A stretch of 64,000 nucleotides of DNA from Candidatus Hydrogenedentota bacterium (GCA_029552745.1 JAKPDK010000152.1:124001-188000), one strand, 5' to 3'. Counted from the stretch's first letter, positions 8,789 to 17,050 are shown. Notes: a model not told the origin generated them from the sequence alone. Made by a program: numbers and translations.

Positions 8789-8817
8789 TTTATATTATCC
8801 TGTCTATGTCTTGCAAC

Positions 8818-10440
8818 CTATTCTACTGGGGTACCGTCTTGTGTCCAAATGGTCAAATTGGTCAAAGGTCCCTTATGTTGAGACCACGCCGATAACACAT
8901 AGGCAACCACAAACATAATGAGATTGCCCATCATTCCGGCATAGTAGGTGTCCATAGGTTTTGCAAACCACTGCGCCACTCCAGAAGGAAGACCTAGGGC
9001 AACAAGGCCGTCTGCGGTGATCCACTTCAATTCGATGGCGGACATCCATGCGGAAAAGATCAGCATGGCGACAATGCCGGTTGCGACAGCGCGACCGTTG
9101 CCTCGTTTGGTGAGAAAGCCTAATCCGTACAAGCCCAACAAGCCACCGGCTGCAAGAGAAGCCAGTTTTGTCGAAGTGTCGTTTAACGTTTTGCTATCGG
9201 CTGCCATTAAGATGGCGGCACCGATAATCATGATGACGGCACTTGCCAAGGCAATAGTCTTTGCCACAATCACGTAATGACGATCATCTCGGCCTGGGGC
9301 GATATGCCTTCGATAAATGTCCACAATGCTCACCGCTGACACAGCGTTGATGCTCGAAGAAAGAGAAGACATGGCCGCTGCTAATACTCCCGCGATGACC
9401 AAACCCGAAAATCCCGATGGCAAGACTTGGACGACGAAGTGGGGCAGGATCTGATCAGCTTTCATGGCACCTGTCAACATGTCATGCGCTTGGGGATCTG
9501 GAAAGAGTTTGTAATAGACATATAGAGATGTTCCAAGAAACATGAAAAAACCCCACGTGGGGACACTGCACAACACACAGACCCAAATGGCTTTGCGGGC
9601 TTCTTTTGCGCTCCTTGTTGCGCAGAACTTTTGAATTACGTTCTGATTGCTACTGTATTCCGTTAACCAGTTGTTCATGCCGATGAGAAACATCATAAGA
9701 AGTGTTTTTTCGTTAAGGGAGAATCCCCACCGCGCTGGCTCCAGTTTGCCTGTCGCTTGATTTAGGTCACCGATCATAAACTTCCCATCAGCTGCCGCCT
9801 CCCGAATAATTCGGAAAAGGCCTCCATCGATCTTGTAAATAATCGTAAGAAGACAGACCAAGCCAGCACCCCATAAAAGGAAAGACTGAATAAAATCAGT
9901 CCACACAACTGCCTCAATTCCTCCCATAACCGTGTAAAAAGACGTCACGACGCCACCGATAAGAATGCACTGAAAAGAGGGCATACCTGTCATCTCATGC
10001 ACAAGCAAGGAAACAAGATAAAGGATCATGCTTAACCGCAGTAGTTGCCCGAAAATAAACGCGGTTGCTGCATACGCACGAATCCCCGGTCCAAACCGCA
10101 TCTCTAAATACTCAAATGCTGAAGTGATCTTGCCGCGGCGGTAGAAGGGTAGAAAAACGTGCGAAGCGATATAGACTGCCACAGGCAACATAAGACAAAT
10201 CATGTAGCGAAGATAAGCTGTCTTGTATGCGTCAGCCGGATATGCCATGAACGTGATCGAACTGATCGAGGTAGCAAACATCGTAATCCCGATAAGCCAA
10301 CCGGAGTAAGAGCGGTTTCCGACAAAATAGCCTTCGGTTGTTTTACCTTTTCGTGATACGATGGGACCGATCATCGCCATCGCTACGAAATAAATAACCA
10401 GAATTGTCCAGTCGAGTTTGGTGAAATTGGCAGAATTCAT
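8818..10440 (-). CDS. sodium:solute symporter (SSS family)
   Basis: A 540-residue inner-membrane protein with about 13-14 hydrophobic segments. It begins DWTILVIYFVAMAMIG, followed by KTTEGYFVGNRSYSGW and then SISSITFMAYPADAY, the usual SSS pattern around TM1-TM2 and the sodium-site region. Also typical is the FEYLEMRFGPGIRAYAA loop and the AAMSSLSSSINAVSAV helix (about 359-374). GGAG lies eight bases before the ATG. SSS members carry sugars, sialic acid, amino acids or vitamins with sodium; sequence alone does not fix the substrate. A sugar acid or sialate would fit the aldolase elsewhere in the window. Confidence 0.9.
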   Translation of the reverse strand: MNSANFTKLDWTILVIYFVAMAMIGPIVSRKGKTTEGYFVGNRSYSGWLIGITMFATSISSITFMAYPADAYKTAYLRYMICLMLPVAVYIASHVFLPFYRRGKITSAFEYLEMRFGPGIRAYAATAFIFGQLLRLSMILYLVSLLVHEMTGMPSFQCILIGGVVTSFYTVMGGIEAVVWTDFIQSFLLWGAGLVCLLTIIYKIDGGLFRIIREAAADGKFMIGDLNQATGKLEPARWGFSLNEKTLLMMFLIGMNNWLTEYSSNQNVIQKFCATRSAKEARKAIWVCVLCSVPTWGFFMFLGTSLYVYYKLFPDPQAHDMLTGAMKADQILPHFVVQVLPSGFSGLVIAGVLAAAMSSLSSSINAVSAVSIVDIYRRHIAPGRDDRHYVIVAKTIALASAVIMIIGAAILMAADSKTLNDTSTKLASLAAGGLLGLYGLGFLTKRGNGRAVATGIVAMLIFSAWMSAIELKWITADGLVALGLPSGVAQWFAKPMDTYYAGMMGNLIMFVVAYVLSAWSQHKGPLTNLTIWTQDGTPVE

Positions 10441-10558
10441 TGTACTTCTCCGAATTCCAGTTACAAAACGAGAATGGCAAGAAATAGAACTCTACCAATT
10501 TTGGAAATGACCTTCAAACTGCTTGTGGAGACTCGGTGGATCCTTCCAATGGCTGCAT

Positions 10559-11413
10559 TCAGTACTTTTTCCGGGAAATGGACAGGTATTGTGTAGCCAA
10601 GACAAGGTAGTAACATCCTGCTACGAGCAAAATGATGCAAGGGCCAGTTGGCAAATCCAGCACGTAACTGGTCACGATACCGCCTGAAGTGAAGAGCATG
10701 GAAAACACGCTCGCAACAACCATCATGTGGGTCATACGCCTTGTGAATTGAGCTGCTAATGCGGCAGGAAGAGCAAGTAACGCCACCACGAGAACAATGC
10801 CCACAATAGATACAAGCAACACCACCGTCAATGCGGAAAGTAGCAACAAAACGAGGTGATATCTTTCGGTCGGTATACCTCGGGCGCGAGCGAATTCCTC
10901 GTCGAAACATACGGCGACCAGTTTTGGATAAAACATTACAGTCAGGAAAAGCACCAAGGCATCTAATAAGGCGATCAAATACAGGTCTTGCTTAGAAATG
11001 AGAAGAATGTCTCCAAACAAATAGCTCATGGGATCCACGTAACCTGGCGTGCGGGCGATAAAAAGAAGACCTACCGCCATACCGGTCGCCCACACCGCAC
11101 TGATTGCCGTGTCTTCCCGTTCTTTGGCATAAGAACTCACCCACGAAAGAATCAAGGCCGACAATATTCCCGCAAAAAGGGCGCCGTATAAGGGGTGAAA
11201 CCACGAAAAGCCGAAGACAGAACGGGCGTACAGCGCAAACCCGATCCCACCGAGAACCGAGTGGGAGAGGGCGCCTGTCACCGAAGTGATTCGTTTTGCC
11301 ACCGTGAAGCTTCCTACAATACCCAGAGAAATGCCAGCTAATAGACCTGCAAGCACGGCATACCGAATCAGCGTAATGTCTGGGTCAAAAAGAACAGCGA
11401 GCACACCAGACAA
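10559..11413 (-). CDS. znuB: zinc/manganese-type ABC importer permease (ZnuB family), system 1
   Basis: A 284-residue ABC-3 family permease with 8 or 9 membrane helices. The family motif TGALSHSVLGGIGFALY is near residue 50, and the coupling region reads RARGIPTERYHLVLLLL. Start is TTG with TAGGAG seven bases upstream. It is the last gene of the operon RHH regulator - binding protein - ATPase - permease, 10 bases after the ATPase stop. The complex would bring zinc (or another first-row metal) from periplasm to cytoplasm. Metal specificity is inferred from the binding protein. Confidence 0.88.
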   Translation of the reverse strand: MSGVLAVLFDPDITLIRYAVLAGLLAGISLGIVGSFTVAKRITSVTGALSHSVLGGIGFALYARSVFGFSWFHPLYGALFAGILSALILSWVSSYAKEREDTAISAVWATGMAVGLLFIARTPGYVDPMSYLFGDILLISKQDLYLIALLDALVLFLTVMFYPKLVAVCFDEEFARARGIPTERYHLVLLLLSALTVVLLVSIVGIVLVVALLALPAALAAQFTRRMTHMMVVASVFSMLFTSGGIVTSYVLDLPTGPCIILLVAGCYYLVLATQYLSISRKKY

Positions 11414-11423
11414 GGTATATCTC

Positions 11424-12200
11424 CTAACGTCTATGCATAGGGTCGTGTTTTACCAACTTTATATCGTTGCCATACATCTCCCGAAGCACCTGCTCCGATA
11501 GTTCCCCTGTCGAGTGAGAAAGAACGCGGCGATTTACACACAAGACAGAAGTTGTAAGACCAGACACAAAGGCAAGGTCGTGAGTAACAAGCACCAATGT
11601 GACGTGCTGTTTCATTCTTTCAAGTATCTCTTGAAAATGTACTTCGCTTGCTGCATCCACGTTGCTCGTGGGCTCATCTAACAGAAGAAGCTCCGGCTCG
11701 CACGCCAACGCACGCGCCAATAATACGCGTTGCCGTTGGCCCCCAGAAAGCGAACCGAAAGGAACTTGCATCTTTTCCAAAAGTCCCACTTGTTCGAGTG
11801 CATACTTTGCCGTTTCTTTATCTGCTTTGGAATATCCTATTTTAAGTGCATTCCCCAAACGACCCGTAAGCACAATATCAATGACCGTCATCGGAAAGCG
11901 GGGATCATAGTGTATATACTGAGGAGAATATCCCACTCGTGTGACGTTTGTCGGCGGACTCGAACCCAAAAGATTAATCTCACCTTGCTGGGGCTGTATG
12001 AGGCCCAAAGCCAACTTGAGAATAGTTGTTTTCCCGCCACCGTTCGGTCCGACAATACACGTCATGTCCCCTTTGCGAATTGTGAAACTGACATTTTCTA
12101 AAACAGGGGCTATTCCATAGGAAAACGAAACATTCCGAAATTCGAGAACCACCGGTTGCATGTTTTGAGAACAATCAGGACTGGCCACAACATTTTTCAT
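11424..12200 (-). CDS. znuC: metal ABC importer ATPase (ZnuC family), system 1
   Basis: A 258-residue ABC ATPase. Walker A is GPNGGGKTT (about 52-60), the ABC signature is LSGGQRQRV, Walker B is LLLLDEPTS and the switch His is in LVLVTHD. The RVGYSPQY Q-loop with VIDIVLTGR is typical of metal-importing ATPases of this family. The ATG overlaps the stop of the binding-protein gene by four bases (ATGA), so translation is coupled. It energises the 10559-11413 permease. Confidence 0.92.
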   Translation of the reverse strand: MKNVVASPDCSQNMQPVVLEFRNVSFSYGIAPVLENVSFTIRKGDMTCIVGPNGGGKTTILKLALGLIQPQQGEINLLGSSPPTNVTRVGYSPQYIHYDPRFPMTVIDIVLTGRLGNALKIGYSKADKETAKYALEQVGLLEKMQVPFGSLSGGQRQRVLLARALACEPELLLLDEPTSNVDAASEVHFQEILERMKQHVTLVLVTHDLAFVSGLTTSVLCVNRRVLSHSTGELSEQVLREMYGNDIKLVKHDPMHRR

Positions 12201-13096
12201 GGCGATAGGTACTCGGTTAAGCTTTTTGCAAAATGGCGCAAATTTAACAAGATGTCTTTTTCCATGGGGTTGAACGAAATAAGCTTCGCGCCGACTGCCT
12301 GCGCCACTTTTTCAGCCGTGCTGGTTTCGAACTGTGGTTGGACAAAAATAACCCGGGCTTTGTCTTTTTGAGCTTTTTGAATCACTCCCACTAGATATTT
12401 CGCTGAAGGCGGCTTCCCCGACGCCTGAATGGTTTCCTGACGCAAACCGTAGGTCTCAGCGAACCACCCTAAATCAGGGTGGTAGATATAAAATGCTTTA
12501 CCTTTGTGAAGAGCCAATTGTTGTGAAATCTCTTGGTGGCATTGCTCTATGTCTTCAAGAAGACGACGGGCGTTTGCCTGATATATATCTCGGTGCATAG
12601 GGTCCATTTCACAAAGAGCAGAAAGGGAGTTTTGAGAAATTTTCACAAGAAGAGGAGGTGCCAACCAGATGTGCGGGTCCTCACTACATGAATGTTCACG
12701 ATCATGGTCATGGTCATGGTCATGGCTGTGGTCCGCTTCATAGACTCCTTCGGCCATATCGTAAAAGACCAGTTGTTGATTTGCTCCGCTCAGTTTTTCC
12801 CGAAGGCGTTCCTCAAAAGGCATACCAATGGTGAAATAAGCGCGCGCCCGGGTCAAATCGAGCATTTTCTGAGGGGTAACCGTAAAAGTGTGTGGGTCTT
12901 GACTTGCCGGGACCAGCGCCTCAACTTTCACGTAAGGAGCACCTATGCGTTCTAATATATATGTTTGTGGGACAATACTGACAAATACGAGAAGAGAGCC
13001 GCTATCGGACGCAGCGTAAACTTCTGTTATAGAAAAGAAAGCTAAAGAAATTAGAAAAAACATTCTCAGAAAGGCTCGGATATTTTTCGATGGCAT
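12197..13096 (-). CDS. znuA: zinc-type periplasmic binding protein (ZnuA family), system 1
   Basis: A 299-residue cluster A-I metal-binding protein with a signal peptide (about 5-29). Canonical ZnuA ligands are visible: His in SQDPHTFTVTP (about 69), His in DPHIWLAPP (about 142) and His in YHPDLGWFA (about 206). A His/Asp-rich loop DHSHDHDHDHDREHS (about 122-136) precedes the second ligand; such loops in ZnuA gather zinc. Start taken as ATG at 13096, whose A follows the TG of the upstream stop (TGATG); a GTG three bases earlier is also possible. Three His ligands plus the loop point to Zn(II) over Mn(II). Confidence 0.9.
   Translation of the reverse strand: MPSKNIRAFLRMFFLISLAFFSITEVYAASDSGSLLVFVSIVPQTYILERIGAPYVKVEALVPASQDPHTFTVTPQKMLDLTRARAYFTIGMPFEERLREKLSGANQQLVFYDMAEGVYEADHSHDHDHDHDREHSCSEDPHIWLAPPLLVKISQNSLSALCEMDPMHRDIYQANARRLLEDIEQCHQEISQQLALHKGKAFYIYHPDLGWFAETYGLRQETIQASGKPPSAKYLVGVIQKAQKDKARVIFVQPQFETSTAEKVAQAVGAKLISFNPMEKDILLNLRHFAKSLTEYLSP
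12701..12725 (-). repeat. hexanucleotide tandem repeat encoding the His/Asp loop
   Basis: The unit ATGGTC (plus strand) is repeated three times plus a partial copy, encoding alternating Asp and His in the metal-gathering loop of the binding protein. Whole-codon units mean slippage would change loop length without breaking the frame. Confidence 0.7.
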
Positions 13097-13395
13097 CACA
13101 GAATCTTTCTCGATGTGTAACGCTTCGGTCTCGGCGCTCTTTCAGACTCACAAACCAAATGAACAGCCTCGCACTCGTCACATTTTTCCAAAACATGATG
13201 TGCAGAGAACTCATCCCAATGACGCCGCTGGTCTGGCGTCAGATATCCCGTCCCTGAACATAGAGGACACACGTTATTCATAGCTGACAAGATAGCGGCA
13301 CGGATAAATTCGGAACGGTTGGGCATCGCCTCAAGGGCTTTCATGAGGGAAGCATCCACTTTGAACGTAATAATTTCTTGTTTTTTTCGTGGCAC
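13096..13395 (-). CDS. ribbon-helix-helix regulator with Cys/His metal site
   Basis: A 99-residue protein. Residues 7-40 are a ribbon-helix-helix DNA-binding unit: ITFKVDASLMKALEAM, then PNRSEFIRAAILSAM. The rest is a small zinc-ribbon-like part with C43-x2-C46-SGTGYLT, H59, H66, H67, C72-x2-C75, H79 and C82. This looks like a metal-sensing repressor, distinct from NikR because it lacks the ACT-like domain. GTG start with GGAG eight bases upstream. It is the first gene of the zinc-type importer operon and overlaps znuA, so it most likely controls this operon. Function as the zinc sensor is inference from architecture and position. Confidence 0.75.
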   Translation of the reverse strand: MPRKKQEIITFKVDASLMKALEAMPNRSEFIRAAILSAMNNVCPLCSGTGYLTPDQRRHWDEFSAHHVLEKCDECEAVHLVCESERAPRPKRYTSRKIL

Positions 13396-13431
13396 GGCGA
13401 AATCTCCTATTCTGACCTGGAAACATTATTG

Positions 13432-13442
13432 TTACTTCGTAA
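13432..13442. promoter_or_regulatory. short inverted repeat before the RHH-znu operon
   Basis: TTAC-TTC-GTAA, an 11-base inverted repeat 37 bases upstream of the GTG start of the ribbon-helix-helix regulator gene. It is short and could be chance, but its place is where an autoregulatory operator would lie. Confidence 0.3.
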
Positions 13443-13486
13443 TACGAGAGTCAAATAGAAGACTCAAACAGAAAAGCTAAAAGCGC

Positions 13487-14089
13487 TCAACAGGTCTTTT
13501 CTGCGAGGAAAAGGTACCCCGGATGTCCTTCATGCAAACGCTGAATCTCTAAACCTGAAGCTTTCGAGATGTTGGCCATACATTCTTTGGTGGGTAGAGC
13601 ATGGTCTTTTACTGTACTGCCAACCGCCTTGTGAAAAGCATCTATTTCCTCTTTGCTCTTCGAATGGAAAATCAGAACTCTCCCGGCTGGCGTCATGACC
13701 CGTGCAAATTCGGATAAGACCAAAGCGGGGTCCTCAAAATGTGGGAACGTGTTATAACAAAACAACCATTGGAAATACCCGTCGGGAAAAGGTAAATGAA
13801 GAGCGTCGGCTTGCAGTAGAGTTATCCGTGGGGAAAGTCTGTTCCGTGCAAATAGTAACATACGTAAAGAAATATCTATGGCGAAAATTCGGGTGTCTTT
13901 TCGGGTGTTTTGAAGGAGAGGCTCCCACAGGATTCCTGTGCCGCAGCCCACGTCGAGGATATGCTTCACGCCGCCAAGATCCAAAGAGTTTATTACTTCT
14001 TTTGCACGGGTCACGGAAATAAGGGGGATATTTTCTTCCCACGCGGAAGCCTTCTCATCGAAAAATTTCTGAACGTCTTTACTACTCAT
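13487..14089 (-). CDS. class I SAM-dependent methyltransferase
   Basis: A 200-residue UbiE-like methyltransferase. Motif I is LDVGCGTGILWEPLL (about 45-59), then the acidic AIDISLRML loop, DALHLPFPDGYFQWLFCYNTFPHF and FARVMTPAGRVLIFHSK. Its ATG overlaps the stop of the second metal permease gene by four bases (ATGA), so it is translationally coupled to the NikR-linked importer. It ends 92 bases before the next operon's regulator. Substrate unknown; because of the coupling a role linked to metal handling (a metal chelator or metal-dependent cofactor) is possible but unproven. Confidence 0.82.
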   Translation of the reverse strand: MSSKDVQKFFDEKASAWEENIPLISVTRAKEVINSLDLGGVKHILDVGCGTGILWEPLLQNTRKDTRIFAIDISLRMLLFARNRLSPRITLLQADALHLPFPDGYFQWLFCYNTFPHFEDPALVLSEFARVMTPAGRVLIFHSKSKEEIDAFHKAVGSTVKDHALPTKECMANISKASGLEIQRLHEGHPGYLFLAEKTC

Positions 14090-14949
14090 TTTAATTCTTT
14101 AGAGTCTCCATTATGTGGAGGCAAGATTTCTCTCACCGGGTCAAGGTCGGATATAGTTTTTCGTTTCGGCGATATAAACAACGCGACAGCAAAGATAACA
14201 GTCGAGACAATGACAATACTGGCACCGGCCGGAAGGTCCAAAAAGTACGAAACGAAAAGACCAACCCAAGTGGACAAGACTCCGAATAGGGCGCTCAAAA
14301 TAAACAGATATTTGATACGGTAAGTGAGCTGAAATGCCGCAGCGGCAGGGTTAACTACAAGACTGTAAATCAGCAATCCACCCACAATCCGAAGTGAAAC
14401 CGCAATAATAATGGCGCTCCAAACAAACAGAAGATATAACACAAAAACTGCAGGGATGCCCACCGCAACCGCTATGCTTCGATGACAGAGGACAGCCACT
14501 ATCTCTTTATAAAATAGGGCGACAATGACCAGCGTTCCCAATGTGACGAACGAGAGCAACAATAGGTCTTTAGAATTCGCAGTCAATATACCGCCCCAAA
14601 AAAGGCTTAGTGCCTCTCCACGGGAGCCGGGCATTAGCCCAAGAAACAAGAAAGCCAGGCCGATCGTAAGTGAAAAAATGATGCCGGCAGCGGTGTCCGG
14701 ACTCAGTTCCCCTTTGTCTGCTAGGGGCCCAATGGCAAATGCCGCCGCGATACTAAAAACGGAGGCGCTTATCACAGGATCGATTTTTAGCCATATCCCC
14801 AGGATTGCTCCGGCAAAACCTGCATGAGCGATACACACACCCAAAAATGAAAGGTGCGTGGTTACAAGGAAAACCCCCGCTATGCCACAGGAGATTCCCG
14901 CAAATAGCCCAGCTAGGGCTGCATTTAGCAAAAAAGAATGAGAGAACAC
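14086..14949 (-). CDS. metal ABC importer permease (ABC-3 family), system 2
   Basis: A 287-residue membrane protein with 8 or 9 hydrophobic segments and the family motif THLSFLGVCIAHAGFAGAIL near residue 30. GTG start; no strong ribosome site seen. It follows the ATPase gene by 31 bases and overlaps the methyltransferase gene by four. It belongs to the same family as the permease at 10559-11413 but is clearly diverged, so the two systems are probably not a recent duplication. Confidence 0.87.
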   Translation of the reverse strand: MFSHSFLLNAALAGLFAGISCGIAGVFLVTTHLSFLGVCIAHAGFAGAILGIWLKIDPVISASVFSIAAAFAIGPLADKGELSPDTAAGIIFSLTIGLAFLFLGLMPGSRGEALSLFWGGILTANSKDLLLLSFVTLGTLVIVALFYKEIVAVLCHRSIAVAVGIPAVFVLYLLFVWSAIIIAVSLRIVGGLLIYSLVVNPAAAAFQLTYRIKYLFILSALFGVLSTWVGLFVSYFLDLPAGASIVIVSTVIFAVALFISPKRKTISDLDPVREILPPHNGDSKELK

Positions 14950-14980
14950 GGCGTATCTACTTCAAACGTATATCCATTAG

Positions 14981-15712
14981 CTAAAGTTCTTGAACTACTA
15001 TTTTTGGAAGCAGCTCTTCGGGCCGACCATCTCCGCATATTTCACCTTTTTGTATAAAAAGAATACGGTCACATCGGTCCGGCAAATACTTCAAATCGTG
15101 AGTCACATAGAGAGTTGTCGCGCGTGTTTCGCCGTGAATACGTTCGATAAGCTTCACGATCTCACTTTTCGCGCGAACATCAAGAGAGTTGGTTGGCTCA
15201 TCGAATAATAGCAGTGCAGGTTCTTGCACCAAGACACGCGCAATGGCGCTGCGCTGAAACTCTCCGCCTGAAATGGAGCCCAGGGGTCTATCGGCGAGAT
15301 GGGAAATACCAACCCATGCCAGTGCCTGCCGTGCCTTCTGCCAGTCTTCGGGTCGGATTCTTCGGAACAGTCCTCTTTTGCCGAAACATCCGGATACGAC
15401 CGTCTCTAATACCGTGACAGGCAGACGGGGATCAAAATGAGGTGCTTGTGCAACGAAACCGACATTACGGCGCAGCTTGTAGCCGTTTAAAAAAGAAGGA
15501 GATTTCCCTAACACGCTCACCTGCCCACTTGCGGGCTGCACCGTGCCGTTAACTACCTGCAAAAGGGTAGTTTTGCCCGCACCATTGGCCCCTATAATGA
15601 CAATAAATTCCCCGCAGCGTGCGCGCAAATTGACATGGTTTAACACGACCCTGTGGCCACGAACGACGGTCACATTATGTAGCTCTATGCAAGGATCACT
15701 GGCGCAGGTCAT
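14981..15712 (-). CDS. metal ABC importer ATPase, system 2
   Basis: A 243-residue ABC ATPase. It has Walker A GANGAGKTT, signature ISGGEFQRS, Walker B LLLFDEPTN and switch His in LYVTHD. The Q-loop region reads VGFVAQAPHFDPRLPVTVLE, typical for the Znu/Mnt importer family. Start chosen at ATG 15712, which overlaps the binding-protein gene by 17 bases; an in-frame TTG at 15724 is also possible and neither has a clear ribosome site. Works with the permease at 14086-14949. Confidence 0.9.
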   Translation of the reverse strand: MTCASDPCIELHNVTVVRGHRVVLNHVNLRARCGEFIVIIGANGAGKTTLLQVVNGTVQPASGQVSVLGKSPSFLNGYKLRRNVGFVAQAPHFDPRLPVTVLETVVSGCFGKRGLFRRIRPEDWQKARQALAWVGISHLADRPLGSISGGEFQRSAIARVLVQEPALLLFDEPTNSLDVRAKSEIVKLIERIHGETRATTLYVTHDLKYLPDRCDRILFIQKGEICGDGRPEELLPKIVVQEL

Positions 15713-16562
15713 TAGAATATCCAAGTGCTTTTAAGATCAAGTTGAGATTGTGAGTGATCATTTTCTCCCAGGTTTCGGTGCCTTCCAATCCCTCGGGAAA
15801 ATTAGTAAGCACCACTAAAGGCACGTCCAGCATGCGAGACAACATCTCTCCGGTCTGAGGGTCGCCGCTTTGAAGGTTGTCTATTACCGCTCGGACTTTC
15901 GATTTTCTCGCAGCTTCCACCACCTTGGCAACCGAAGCAGCACTGCGATCCTCCGCACGTTCGAACGTCACGACAACAGGAAATCCTAACCATTTCACAA
16001 AGGGCTCCTGCATGGTCTGGCACACAACATAATCTTGACTTAGAGGGTACTTGAGCAGTTGCGTCTTCAGCTTCTGAGCATAAGCAATAATTTCCTCACT
16101 TCGCTGCGCCGCGCGCGCTGAGTACTTCTGCGCGTTTTGGGGATCAAGTTCGGACAAAATCTTCGCAATCTCTTTTAGCGCAGACGTCTGAACCTCGGGT
16201 ATTATCCAGTTTCCCTGAATCTCAATAAGCCGTACACGTTCAGCAGAAACAACTCCCGCGGAAAGCAAAGGCGCTACGTTGGGTAGATCGCGTTGCCAAA
16301 CATGAATCAAGAGAGCAGAGCATTTCTCCAGCTTTTCGAGGTCACTGGGTTTCAAGTCGGTATGTCCTGGACACATGGGGGCAGGTATTAACAAGGTCGG
16401 CTTCACTGCATGATCGGTCAGATCTTCAACCACCGTCCTAATCCAAGAAGTGCCTACAACAAGTCGAGAGAGACTGCCATCAGAAGGTGCCGCGAATGTA
16501 GAGGGCAAAAACGAAAGAAAAACAAATATACCCCCACGTAACATCGTACGGATTTTTGTCAT
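15696..16562 (-). CDS. atypical metal-binding protein of the ZnuA/TroA superfamily, system 2
   Basis: A 288-residue exported protein with a signal peptide (about 1-24). ATG at 16562 is chosen because GGAG lies eight bases upstream; an ATG at 16589 has no such site. It keeps the general TroA layout (PSDLEKLEKC, a long backbone helix around 125-170, and C-terminal VPLVVLTNFPEGLEG). However, the usual ligands are changed. The first site is M63-C64-P-G-H67. The second HIWLDP-like site is GNWIIPEV and the third HPAFGYF-like site is CQTMQEPF. Fewer His and more soft ligands, together with the NikR gene before it, suggest nickel or another metal, not zinc. Ligand assignment is by eye. Confidence 0.75.
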   Translation of the reverse strand: MTKIRTMLRGGIFVFLSFLPSTFAAPSDGSLSRLVVGTSWIRTVVEDLTDHAVKPTLLIPAPMCPGHTDLKPSDLEKLEKCSALLIHVWQRDLPNVAPLLSAGVVSAERVRLIEIQGNWIIPEVQTSALKEIAKILSELDPQNAQKYSARAAQRSEEIIAYAQKLKTQLLKYPLSQDYVVCQTMQEPFVKWLGFPVVVTFERAEDRSAASVAKVVEAARKSKVRAVIDNLQSGDPQTGEMLSRMLDVPLVVLTNFPEGLEGTETWEKMITHNLNLILKALGYSNDLRQ

Positions 16563-16590
16563 GTAACTGTCTCCTCGAAAGAGGCACATA

Positions 16591-17007
16591 TCATAGTAAC
16601 TTTTTGCCCGTTGAACTCATGGATACTGTCGCGTGTAGAACACCTTTTTGCTGACGTAATGTATCAGCCATCTCTTCAATGTGACTAGGCTTTCCCTTTA
16701 CCATGATCATTTCGGCGCAAAGGCGCGGGTCGAGGTGAACATGGGTTGTGGCGAGCACTAGCTTATGGTGGTGGTGTTGCAAGGAAGTTAACTTTTCCGA
16801 AAGTCGTCGAGCCTCATGGTTGTACAAAAGGGTAATCGTGCCGACGGCCTCTTCGTCTTGTTTCCACTCCTCCTCTACGAGATGTTGGCGGATTAAGTCT
16901 CGTATGAACTCAGATCGATTTTGGTAGCCCTTATTACGTTTAAGGCTTAGAAACCGTTTCAAAAGGCCCTCTTCAATCGTAAAACTGATGCGCACCAGCT
17001 GACTCAT
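16591..17007 (-). CDS. nikR: nickel-responsive regulator NikR
   Basis: A 138-residue NikR with an N-terminal ribbon-helix-helix (VRISFTIEEGLLKRFLSL, then NRSEFIRDLIRQHL) and a C-terminal ACT-like metal domain. The square-planar nickel ligands of E. coli NikR (His76, His87, His89, Cys95) match the run H78-H81, H89, H91 and C97 here. SD AAGGAG precedes the ATG. In other bacteria NikR represses nickel uptake when nickel is plentiful. Here it leads an operon with a Tro/Znu-type importer in place of NikABCDE or an ECF system. An inverted repeat just upstream is a candidate operator. Confidence 0.9.
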   Translation of the reverse strand: MSQLVRISFTIEEGLLKRFLSLKRNKGYQNRSEFIRDLIRQHLVEEEWKQDEEAVGTITLLYNHEARRLSEKLTSLQHHHHKLVLATTHVHLDPRLCAEMIMVKGKPSHIEEMADTLRQQKGVLHATVSMSSTGKKLL

Positions 17008-17015
17008 GGTAGACG

Positions 17016-17050
17016 CTCCTTGACCAGAAAATTTACTTTATAGTCAAGGA
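17016..17050. promoter_or_regulatory. 8-bp inverted repeat, candidate NikR operator
   Basis: TCCTTGAC (17016-17023) and its exact complement GTCAAGGA (17043-17050) flank a 19-base AT-rich spacer. On the minus strand the upstream arm lies just before a -10-like TATAAA, and the downstream arm contains the AAGGA of the nikR ribosome site. A bound protein could therefore block both promoter and translation start. Long-spaced inverted repeats are the known form of NikR sites (GTATGA-N16-TCATAC in E. coli); the half-site here is different. Confidence 0.5.

Noticed and set aside
10461-10910. 149-residue minus-strand frame overlapping the end of znuB
   Set aside because: It lies in another frame of a clear permease gene, and its translation is Arg/Cys-rich and motif-free.
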